A stretch of 64,000 nt of DNA from Planktothrix sp. PCC 11201. Lineage in GTDB: Bacteria; Cyanobacteriota; Cyanobacteriia; Cyanobacteriales; Microcoleaceae. Where the stretch lies: assembly GCF_900009135.1 (NCBI RefSeq), contig NZ_LT797710.1:45806-109805 (forward strand), in the 5' to 3' direction. The translations under genes were made by a program, and so were the position numbers. A model generated the notes under the pieces. The model was not told the origin of the DNA and made no database searches. It saw only the letters and a list, made by a program, of their open reading frames with translations. The stretch's first letter is position 1, and every line of letters starts with the position of its first letter. Shown here one piece after another: positions 57,334 to 64,000 of this stretch.

Positions 57334-57960
57334 ATGTCTAATTTTCAAGTTTGTGATGGGGATATTTCGGAAGCGTTATTATCCGAATATCTGACCGCAG
57401 ATGCTTTAGCGGTAGATACGGAGACAATGGGTTTATTACCTTGGCGTGATCGCCTTTGCTTAATTCAAATTTGTGACCCTAAAGGTCAAGTGAGTGCGAT
57501 TAGAATTGCTAAAGGTCAAAAAGAAGCCCCTAATTTAAAAAAACTCTTTGAAGCTCCTAATATTCTGAAGGTATTCCATTTTGCTCGATTTGATATTGCT
57601 ACAATTCGTTATCATTTAGAGATTGAAGTTAATCCGATTTTCTGTACTAAAATTGCGAGTAAATTGGTTAGAACTTACACGGGAAAACACGGACTCAAAG
57701 AGTTAGTCCAGGAATTAGAAAACGTCGAACTCGATAAAACCTCCCAAAGTTCCGACTGGGGAAATGCAATTAACTTATCAGAAAATCAATTAAATTATGC
57801 CGCCAATGATGTTCGCTATTTACTGAATGTACAGAAAAAGCTGGTTTCCATGTTGGAGCGAGAAGACCGTTTAGAACTCGCACAACAATGTTTTTCCTGT
57901 TTACCTGTGCTTGTGACTTTGGATTTATTACAATTTAATGGTATTTTTGAACATCATTAA
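57334..57960 (+). CDS. RNase D-like 3'-5' exonuclease
   Basis: A 208-residue DEDDy exonuclease domain. Exo I ALAVDTETMG, Exo II FHFARFDIATIRY and Exo III YAANDVRYLLN hold the four acidic residues and the tyrosine. It lacks the HRDC domains of E. coli RNase D, as is usual for the short cyanobacterial form. It probably trims tRNA or small RNA 3' ends. A 95-base tandem repeat follows its stop codon by 22 bases and a tRNA-Ser gene lies behind that. Confidence 0.88.
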   Translation: MSNFQVCDGDISEALLSEYLTADALAVDTETMGLLPWRDRLCLIQICDPKGQVSAIRIAKGQKEAPNLKKLFEAPNILKVFHFARFDIATIRYHLEIEVNPIFCTKIASKLVRTYTGKHGLKELVQELENVELDKTSQSSDWGNAINLSENQLNYAANDVRYLLNVQKKLVSMLEREDRLELAQQCFSCLPVLVTLDLLQFNGIFEHH

Positions 57961-57982
57961 ATTTTAACGCCTAATTCTGGTT

Positions 57983-58330
57983 GGGATATTCTCAAAAAAA
58001 AATTCCCCCAACCGAAGTTGAAGGAAACCATCAGGGTGCATCTACTTTTGTTTATTCTGTTAGGATTGTTTCTGATCGGGATATTCTCAAAAAAAAATTC
58101 CCCCAACCGAAGTTGAAGGAAACCATCAGGGTGCATCTATTTTTGTTTATTCTGTTAGGATTGTTTCTGATCGGGATATTCTCAAAAAAAAATTCCCCCA
58201 ACCGAAGTTGAAGGAAACCATCAGGGTGCATCTACTCTTACTTATTCCTTTAGGATTATTTCTGATCAGGATATTCTCAAAAAAAAATTCCCCCAATCTA
58301 AGTTGAAGGAAAATTATCGGGGTACATCTA
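57983..58330. repeat. 95-bp tandem repeat, about 3.7 units
   Basis: Four successive copies begin at 57986, 58081, 58176 and 58271 with atattctcaaaaaaaaa, an exact 95-base period. Copies 1-3 are nearly identical; the fourth is diverged and ends in the middle. The unit also contains ttcccccaaccgaagttgaa and catcagggtgcatct. 95 is not a multiple of three, so a repeat protein is excluded. Confidence 0.92.
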
Positions 58331-58398
58331 TAGCAGAAATGACCGAAACCCCTGATATGGCTTTGCTGCTATAGTTACGGTTGCTATCTTCTTCAGAA

Positions 58399-58483
58399 CG
58401 GAGAGGGGGGGATTCGAACCCCCGGAACCTTTCGGTTCACCTGATTTCAAGTCAGGCGCATTCGACCACTCTGCCACCTCTCC
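58399..58483 (-). tRNA. tRNA-Ser (anticodon TGA)
   Basis: An 85-base type II tRNA on the minus strand. Acceptor stem ggagagg/cctctcc with discriminator g; anticodon stem-loop ctgacttgaaatcag with anticodon TGA (reads UCA); long variable arm with gaaccgaaaggttc; T-arm ending ggggttcgaatcccc. CCA is not encoded. Confidence 0.97.
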
Positions 58484-58508
58484 AGTTGCTCATTGTTGAG
58501 CCAAACAA

Positions 58509-59423
58509 TTATAGCATAAATGATGATTGTGCCAAGCGCTGAGACAATAATTCTGTTTCAACGACCTGGAAGTCCTCACCTACCCAAACTAACGACACTT
58601 CCGATACTTGATTTTGGTCTAAACTGACCAGCGAAAAATTCCGTTGCTTCCCTTGGGGGGTTTTTCTAATCCGACTCACACAGGCGGCATTCAGATAGAC
58701 CGTCCCTTCTGGACTGGTTACTAACCGTTGACGCTGACGGGTTTTCGTATGGCGAAGGTGATGGTGCATATGACCAAAAGCGACTAAGGGAATGGTTTTA
58801 CCCAGGGTGCGAGCATGGGCGATCGCTTCGGCCAAATCGGGATCACCATAATCTCCCCCGATGGGGTTCCAATCCTTCCCGCAGGGAGCCTCTGCTGCCT
58901 CTCCTAACCCCGTGGGGCCGTTGTGACTTAAAAACAGAATCCGATCATAGGTCGCCGTTTCCACCGCCTGAATCATGCGTTGTGCGGATGCTGCAAAACC
59001 ATCTACACCAAATCGCTCCTTGTAGAAATCGTGATATTTCCATTCTGGGCCCCCCCAACTGAAGGGACGGCCTCCGACCACGGTTAATTGCAAATCGGGA
59101 AAATCCCGTTTTCCGTAGCCTACATGATCCTCCCCAATCAGATCCAGTTGTTCTTGGACACGATCTTCTATTGTCCGATTATAGGGGCATTTTTGGCGTC
59201 CCCAGTCGGTGGCGGTGTACCAAGCGTCATGGTTGCCAAAAGCGACGGCTTTGGGGGTATCCACGGCGGCGATGGTTTTGACAACATCCACCGCCTCATT
59301 GCCAAAATCCCCCACAAATAGAACTAAATCAACCGCTAAAGACTTCAATGCTAGGGTGTCGGCCTGTTCCCATTGATCATGAACGTCTCCAACAACGGCA
59401 ATTTTTAGGGGTTTGATATTCAC
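58509..59423 (-). CDS. Metallophosphoesterase
   Basis: A calcineurin-like phosphoesterase. The metal-binding motifs are all present: AVVGDVHDQW, FVGDFGNE, AFGNHDAW, LFLSHNGP and VAFGHMHHH. The open frame runs to 59504, but the family usually starts close to the first motif, so I prefer the GTG at 59423 (VNIKPLKIAVVGDVHD), giving 304 residues. Substrate unknown. It is divergent from nadA and follows the tRNA-Ser gene on the same strand. Confidence 0.82.
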   Translation of the reverse strand: MNIKPLKIAVVGDVHDQWEQADTLALKSLAVDLVLFVGDFGNEAVDVVKTIAAVDTPKAVAFGNHDAWYTATDWGRQKCPYNRTIEDRVQEQLDLIGEDHVGYGKRDFPDLQLTVVGGRPFSWGGPEWKYHDFYKERFGVDGFAASAQRMIQAVETATYDRILFLSHNGPTGLGEAAEAPCGKDWNPIGGDYGDPDLAEAIAHARTLGKTIPLVAFGHMHHHLRHTKTRQRQRLVTSPEGTVYLNAACVSRIRKTPQGKQRNFSLVSLDQNQVSEVSLVWVGEDFQVVETELLSQRLAQSSFML

Positions 59424-59552
59424 AAGGATGATAGTTTCAAAGCTTCCTAACCTAGAATAAGCAATTTTGGGGCAACGGTGAATCCCCATTTTTGGTGAAT
59501 CCAACTATAATTAAACTACCCTGAACAATATTGAGAGTTCCGATAAGGTTCT

Positions 59553-60548
59553 ATGTTTACATCCACCCTTCCCGCGACAAACCGTTCCACTGTTGCCGAT
59601 TTACCCGAGGATTTGTTTGCCGCCATTCAAGAGCTTAAGCAAAAATTAAATGCGGTGATTTTGGCGCATTACTATCAAGATCCTGATATTCAAGATATTG
59701 CTGATTATATTGGAGATTCCCTGGGACTAGCGCGACAAGCGGCTCAGACCGATGCCGATGTGATTGTTTTTGCTGGGGTTCACTTTATGGCGGAAACGGC
59801 TAAAATTTTGAATCCTGATAAGTTGGTATTGTTACCGGACTTGGATGCGGGGTGTTCTTTGGCTGAAAGTTGTCCGGCCGATGCTTTTGCTCAATTTAAA
59901 GCCAAATATCCCGATCATATTGTGGTGTCTTATATTAATTGTACCGCCGAAATTAAGGCGATGAGTGATATTATTTGCACCAGTTCTAATGCGGTGGAGC
60001 TTGTCCGGCAAATTCCTGAAAATCAGCCGATTATTTTTGCGCCCGATCGCAATTTAGGCCGATATGTGATGGCAGAAACGGGACGGGAAATGGTATTATG
60101 GGAGGGGGCTTGTATGGTGCATGAAAACTTCTCCCAGAAGAAGTTAGTGCAGCTAAAAATTGCACATCCCCAAGCGGAAATTATTGCCCATCCTGAATGC
60201 GAACTTCCGATTTTAGATCAGGCGGATTATATTGGTTCCACCACGGCATTATTAAACTATGTCAAAAACAGTCCTAAGTTAAGTTTTATTGTGGCAACCG
60301 AGCCCGGAATTATTCATCAAATGGAGAAGGAAACCCAGGGAAAATCCTTTATTCCTGCCCCACCCCTCAGTAGTTGTGCCTGTAATGAATGCCCGCATAT
60401 GAGGTTAAATACCTTAGAAAAACTATATTTAGCGATGAAAAATTGTTCTCCCGAAATTACCCTTTCTGAAGAAATCCGAATTGCCGCTTTACGTCCGATT
60501 CAACGAATGTTAGAAATGAGTCAAAATATTAATGTTCCCAAGGGATAG
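59553..60548 (+). CDS. nadA: Quinolinate synthase
   Basis: A 331-residue [4Fe-4S] enzyme that condenses iminoaspartate and dihydroxyacetone phosphate to quinolinate in NAD synthesis. Conserved motifs include [33 protein letters not shown] and the cysteine-rich end [14 protein letters not shown]; cluster cysteines lie in these segments and in [18 protein letters not shown]. It works in the same pathway as nadE of this window. Monocistronic. Confidence 0.94.
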   Translation: MFTSTLPATNRSTVADLPEDLFAAIQELKQKLNAVILAHYYQDPDIQDIADYIGDSLGLARQAAQTDADVIVFAGVHFMAETAKILNPDKLVLLPDLDAGCSLAESCPADAFAQFKAKYPDHIVVSYINCTAEIKAMSDIICTSSNAVELVRQIPENQPIIFAPDRNLGRYVMAETGREMVLWEGACMVHENFSQKKLVQLKIAHPQAEIIAHPECELPILDQADYIGSTTALLNYVKNSPKLSFIVATEPGIIHQMEKETQGKSFIPAPPLSSCACNECPHMRLNTLEKLYLAMKNCSPEITLSEEIRIAALRPIQRMLEMSQNINVPKG

Positions 60549-60598
60549 GAAGGAGTCAGAAAAATCACAATTTTTGTCAAAATTGTAATATTCTATGG

Positions 60599-60653
60599 TA
60601 GGAGTTCGTTCTCTAAACCCGATTCGAGGTCTAGTTTAGAGAGTGAACTCCTA
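60599..60653. repeat. 20-bp inverted repeat after nadA
   Basis: Arms taggagttcgttctctaaac and gtttagagagtgaactccta pair with two mismatches around a 15-base loop, followed by a T-run. It could be a terminator for nadA or a MITE-like palindrome; arm length is more than a terminator needs. Confidence 0.65.
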
Positions 60654-60739
60654 CATTTTTTTTCACGAATCACTTATGATTGCTATATAAAACCTAGATC
60701 AAAAATCTCCTTGCTGAATATTAAACGGATCAATAACTC

Positions 60740-61372
60740 ATGAATAAACATTTAATTATTTTCACCCGCTACCCCGAACCCGGAAAAACAAAAACTAGGT
60801 TAATTCCGGTTGTGGGAGAAATTGGAGCCGCAAATTTGCATCGTCAAATGACGGAAAAAACCTTAAATACAGCCCGACAATTACAAAAAATAGAGTCTCT
60901 GTCTATTGAAGTTAGATTTACTGGAGGCAATTTAGATGTGATGCAAAATTGGTTAGGAGCAGATTTAATTTATGATGCTCAAAGTTTTGGGGATTTGGGA
61001 AATCGGATGGGAAAAGCCTTTCAAATGGCATTTTATGAGAAAAAAAACCAGATTCTCATGATTGGAACCGATTGCCCAGAACTAACTGTTGATATTTTAT
61101 CTGAGGGATTTAAACTATTGCAAGATCATGATATTGTGATCGGCCCAGCCAAGGATGGGGGATATTATTTAATTGGTTTAAAACGTTATATTCCTGAATT
61201 ATTTAAAGATATTGCTTGGGGAACAGCAACGGTTTGTGAGACGACCCTCAAGATTTGTGAAACCTTGAATTTATCCGTCGGTAAATTACCTGTATTATTA
61301 GATATTGATCGTCCTGAAGATTTAGTTTTTACTGAATTTAGCAATGAACAATTAGGGTATTATGGCCTGTGA
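60740..61372 (+). CDS. DUF2064/TIGR04282-type glycosyltransferase
   Basis: A 210-residue nucleotidyl/glycosyltransferase-like protein. HLIIFTRYPEPGKTKTRLIP is the nucleotide-binding front, MIGTDCPELTVD the Dx motif and IGPAKDGGYYLIGLKR the substrate loop, as in the family whose members are linked to arsenosugar synthesis in cyanobacteria. No other arsenic gene is adjacent, so the arsenosugar role is family knowledge and not visible here. Confidence 0.82.
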   Translation: MNKHLIIFTRYPEPGKTKTRLIPVVGEIGAANLHRQMTEKTLNTARQLQKIESLSIEVRFTGGNLDVMQNWLGADLIYDAQSFGDLGNRMGKAFQMAFYEKKNQILMIGTDCPELTVDILSEGFKLLQDHDIVIGPAKDGGYYLIGLKRYIPELFKDIAWGTATVCETTLKICETLNLSVGKLPVLLDIDRPEDLVFTEFSNEQLGYYGL

Positions 61373-61501
61373 TGGCTATTTCCTAGAGATTGAGATTCCA
61401 GACTGACTCCCCAAAACCTAAGTAATCTGGGATGATGGAGGGAGTATTATGCGGCTATGTCATTCTAAATTAATACTGGGACTATTCGTGAGGCTAATGA
61501 T

Positions 61502-62329
61502 ATGGAGGTTGATGAATTATTAAAACGCTATGCAGAAGGAGAGCGCCTGTTTCGAGCCGTTAGCCTCGTAGGAGCAGATTTAAGGGGTGTTGACCTCCGG
61601 GAAGCCACAATAGCCCGAGCTAACTTGGAAAATACCTCCTTCGTGGGAGCCAACTTAGTCGGGGCAAATTTTCGAGAAACCAAGTTTACGGGTGTTGACT
61701 TCACCGATGCGGATTTAAGCGATGTTAACTTAATTGGGAGCTATTTAGGCGATACCAAGTTCAACCGAACCAACTTATGCGGTTCGAGTTTGCGCGGGTC
61801 TTCTTCTAAAAATGTTAGCTTCACTCAAGCTAATCTCACCGAAGCTAACCTGACAGAATCGAATTTTGCGGGGGCGAATTTTGCGGGGGCGAATTTAACC
61901 CATGCTACCTTAGTCCGAACTAATTTGATGAAAGCTAATCTCACTGGAGCGATTTTAGAAAGCGCCAACCTAACCAACGTGATTCTGCGAGAAAGCATCT
62001 TAGAAGGAGCAAACTTAACGAATGCGACTCTGAGTGGAGGAATGATGATTGGGGCTAATTTCCATGAAGCCGATTTAACCCGAGTCACCATGATTGGGGC
62101 TGATTTAAGTGAAGCTAACCTGAGTGAAGCCAACCTGCGGGGGGCGAATGTAACTTGGACAACTTTACGCGGGGCTAATATGAGCCGAGCTAGACTTTAC
62201 CGCACCAAATTATCCTGGTCGAATTTAAGTAGTGTCAATCTGATTGAAGCTATTATGATTGATACTAAATTAGACCAAGCGAATTTGAGAGATGCGGATA
62301 CCCGGGGAGCAATTTTACCGAATAAATAA
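61502..62329 (+). CDS. Pentapeptide repeat protein
   Basis: A 275-residue protein with an N-terminal cap (MEVDELLKRYAEGERLFRAV) and then continuous A(D/N)LXX pentapeptides, for example GANFAGANLTHATLVRTNLM, which form a right-handed quadrilateral beta-helix. No membrane segment or catalytic domain. A second gene of the same type begins 12 bases after its stop, and both have the cap motif LLRRY-AGER, so they arose by duplication. Function unknown. Confidence 0.9.
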   Translation: MEVDELLKRYAEGERLFRAVSLVGADLRGVDLREATIARANLENTSFVGANLVGANFRETKFTGVDFTDADLSDVNLIGSYLGDTKFNRTNLCGSSLRGSSSKNVSFTQANLTEANLTESNFAGANFAGANLTHATLVRTNLMKANLTGAILESANLTNVILRESILEGANLTNATLSGGMMIGANFHEADLTRVTMIGADLSEANLSEANLRGANVTWTTLRGANMSRARLYRTKLSWSNLSSVNLIEAIMIDTKLDQANLRDADTRGAILPNK

Positions 62330-62341
62330 TGGATAGGTTCT

Positions 62342-63352
62342 GTGCCAATACAATCGACTATTGATTCTCAAGAACTGTTGCGTCGTTATTTAGCTGGAGA
62401 ACGAGATTTTAACCATGTTAACTTGATTGGTGCCCATCTATGTCAAGTCAATTTGGTTGGGGCTAATTTAACTGGAGCATCTTTAGCCAGGGCAGATTTA
62501 ACAAGAGCTATACTCCATGAAGTTAACTTGACCAATGCCTTTTTGTACGGGAGTAATTTAAGTTTTGTCAAGTTGGGTCGAGGACAATTAAAAAATGCTG
62601 ATTTGACCAAAGCCAACTTGGAAGGAGCGTTTTTAGTCAAGTCTGAGATGAGTGGCGTTAAACTCAGTGGTGCGATTTTACGCGGGGTTAACTTGCGAGC
62701 GGCTAATTTATCCGGGGTGAATTTATGTGGGGCAAATTTGGTGGGTGTAAATTTACGCGGGGCTAATTTAAGTCAAGCTAATTTAAACTGGGCAAATTTG
62801 ACTCGTGCGAGACTCACAGGGGCAATTTTTAAAGACACCCAAATGACCGGAATTAATCTGAGTTATTCCCATTTATTAGAACTAAATCTTCAGGGATTGG
62901 ATTTAAGTGGAGTCAATTTTACCCAAGCATTAATGACCCGAACTAATCTACAAGATTGTGATTTAACTGCCGCTAATTTGAGCCAGACTCAGTTAAAACA
63001 AGCGGATTTAAGTCGGGCTAAATTACAAGATGCGAATTTAGTTGAAGCTAATCTAATCAGTAGTAATTTGACTAATGCAATGTTAATCCGGGCGGATTTA
63101 TCCGGGGCTATTCTAACCCATGCGGCGCTAATGGAAACGAATTTGAATTTAGCTATCTTGAAAAAAGCCGATTTGCGCGGTGCTAACCTGCGAAATGCCT
63201 ATCTCTGGAAAGCGGATTTATCTGGAGCTAATTTAGCAGGTGCCAATCTCTATGGAGCCAGTTTACGCGGTGCTAACTTAGAAGGAGTTGATTTGACAAA
63301 TGTTAATTTAACCGGGGCTACCCTTTCGGATGGGACAGTTAATCCAGGTTAA
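62342..63352 (+). CDS. Pentapeptide repeat protein
   Basis: A 336-residue paralogue of the gene before it, starting with GTG at 62342. Cap residues SQELLRRYLAGERDFNHVNL are followed by about 58 pentapeptides (LSGVNLCGANLVGVNLRGAN). The helix is longer than that of its neighbour. The two genes are 12 bases apart and surely co-transcribed. No function can be deduced. Confidence 0.9.
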   Translation: MPIQSTIDSQELLRRYLAGERDFNHVNLIGAHLCQVNLVGANLTGASLARADLTRAILHEVNLTNAFLYGSNLSFVKLGRGQLKNADLTKANLEGAFLVKSEMSGVKLSGAILRGVNLRAANLSGVNLCGANLVGVNLRGANLSQANLNWANLTRARLTGAIFKDTQMTGINLSYSHLLELNLQGLDLSGVNFTQALMTRTNLQDCDLTAANLSQTQLKQADLSRAKLQDANLVEANLISSNLTNAMLIRADLSGAILTHAALMETNLNLAILKKADLRGANLRNAYLWKADLSGANLAGANLYGASLRGANLEGVDLTNVNLTGATLSDGTVNPG

Positions 63353-63514
63353 GATGGCTATTTCCAGTCAGAGGTTCTGCATCCTCTTAAATCCTAGTTT
63401 TTAAAGGTCTTGAATCGCCAAATTTTAACATTTTATAGTAAATAAAACAACCCTTTTTTTTATTGCCAATTCAAGGCAAAATATAAGTATAGAGTTTTTT
63501 GTGAATTAGCCACT

Positions 63515-64000
63515 ATGATGCTTAAAGCTAGAGATATTATGACCGCCGAGGTGGTCACCATCAAGGGTTCCGCCACCGTTGCCGATGCCGTTGAACAAAT
63601 GAATGATCTGTGTTTACGCGCCTTGATTGTTGAACGGCGTCATCCACAGGATGCCTATGGGATTGTCACTGAAACCGATATTGTTTACAAAGTCACTGCC
63701 TACGGGAAAGATCCTAAAAAAATCCGGGTTTATGAAATTATGACTAAACCTTGTATTTCTGTGAATCCTGACCTGGGTGTGGAATATGTAGCGCGGCTCT
63801 TTGCTCAAACCGGAATTCGTCGCGCTCCTGTAATTCAGGATGAGCTCCTGGGAATTGTTTCGGTTACGGATATTCTGGCTAAGGGAGACTTTGTAGAAAA
63901 TCCTAAAGGTATTTTATTAGAAGAACGGATTCAAGAGTCAATTGATGAAGCCCGGGCGATTTGTGCAGAAAAAGGAGCAACCTCAAAAGAATGCGCCGCG
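63515..64000 (+). CDS. CBS-CP12 fusion protein (partial, cut by window edge)
   Basis: An ATG at 63515 (or 63518) opens a frame that runs off the window after 162 codons. Two CBS motifs (KARDIMTAEVVTIKGSATVA and YEIMTKPCISVNPDLGVEYV) form an adenylate-binding Bateman module. Behind it the sequence RIQESIDEARAICAEKGATS and KECAA is the start of a CP12 domain, the regulator that ties GAPDH to phosphoribulokinase in the Calvin cycle. CBS-CP12 fusions are known in cyanobacteria and algae. Here the link with carbon fixation fits the CO2-concentrating genes of the window. Confidence 0.88.
   Translation, partial: MMLKARDIMTAEVVTIKGSATVADAVEQMNDLCLRALIVERRHPQDAYGIVTETDIVYKVTAYGKDPKKIRVYEIMTKPCISVNPDLGVEYVARLFAQTGIRRAPVIQDELLGIVSVTDILAKGDFVENPKGILLEERIQESIDEARAICAEKGATSKECAA

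Noticed and set aside
57981-58211. Open frame of 76 codons through the tandem repeat
   Set aside because: The 95-base period changes reading frame in every unit, and the frame has no ribosome binding site. Not coding.
57983-58330. Possible CRISPR array
   Set aside because: The 95-base units are repeated head to tail without variable spacers between them, and there is no cas gene nearby. It is a simple tandem repeat.
62443-62640. Antisense frames in the pentapeptide genes
   Set aside because: Repetitive antisense products rich in K, L, A and P are expected from the repeat code and are not real genes.

Overview
The window reads as chromosome of a filamentous, non-heterocystous cyanobacterium of the Planktothrix/Oscillatoria type. 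The cyanobacterial call rests on beta-carboxysome genes (ccmK2 K1 L M N O), plant-type NDH-1 subunits (NdhF4/NdhD4-like, NdhH), a CO2-hydration protein, CrtR, a CBS-CP12 fusion, a CAAD protein and many copies of the GCGATCGC (HIP1) octamer. The genus is inferred from the style of the palindromic and G-rich intergenic repeats.

Layout. 1-3.8 kb: CAAD membrane protein, a ferritin-like/FTR1 iron pair, a XisH/XisI pair, a small secreted protein and an AbrB-like antitoxin. 3.8-5.7 kb: transposon scar, with a 92-bp MITE inside a decayed gene and then a complete IS701-type element. 5.7-21 kb: surface and secreted products. These are an RTX calcium-binding protein, a glycosyltransferase, a sulfotransferase-methyltransferase fusion, a 2096-residue protein joining sulfotransferase, coiled coil, two GT2, one GT4 and one methyltransferase domain, and a Wzm/Wzt-type ABC exporter. 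Together they look like an export route for a sulfated or methylated glycan. 21-26 kb: a 40-residue membrane protein, a UPF0182 protein and NAD synthetase.

26.2-37.8 kb is a CO2-concentrating island. The carboxysome operon runs on the minus strand and the ndhF4-ndhD4-cupB-like cluster diverges from it on the plus strand. The carboxysome operon is interrupted between ccmM and ccmN by an IsrB element: an HNH-less, RuvC-type relative of IscB and Cas9, preceded by a highly structured segment that fits an omega-RNA, with a hairpin end only about 10-20 nt from the ccmN start codon. This is the most interesting object in the window.

37.9-64 kb: mainly core genes (lepB, crtR, pyk, ndhH, rsmH, trpB, RNase D, tRNA-Ser, nadA). 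Between them lie a J-domain/HNH-like two-gene operon, a divergent pair of c-di-GMP and hybrid-kinase signalling genes, a broken VapBC-like module, a 95-bp tandem repeat, two tandem pentapeptide-repeat genes and, cut by the window edge, a CBS-CP12 regulator. No CRISPR array, rRNA or prophage was seen. Short G-rich tandem repeats repeatedly begin directly at or after stop codons, and several families of palindromic repeats are scattered between genes.
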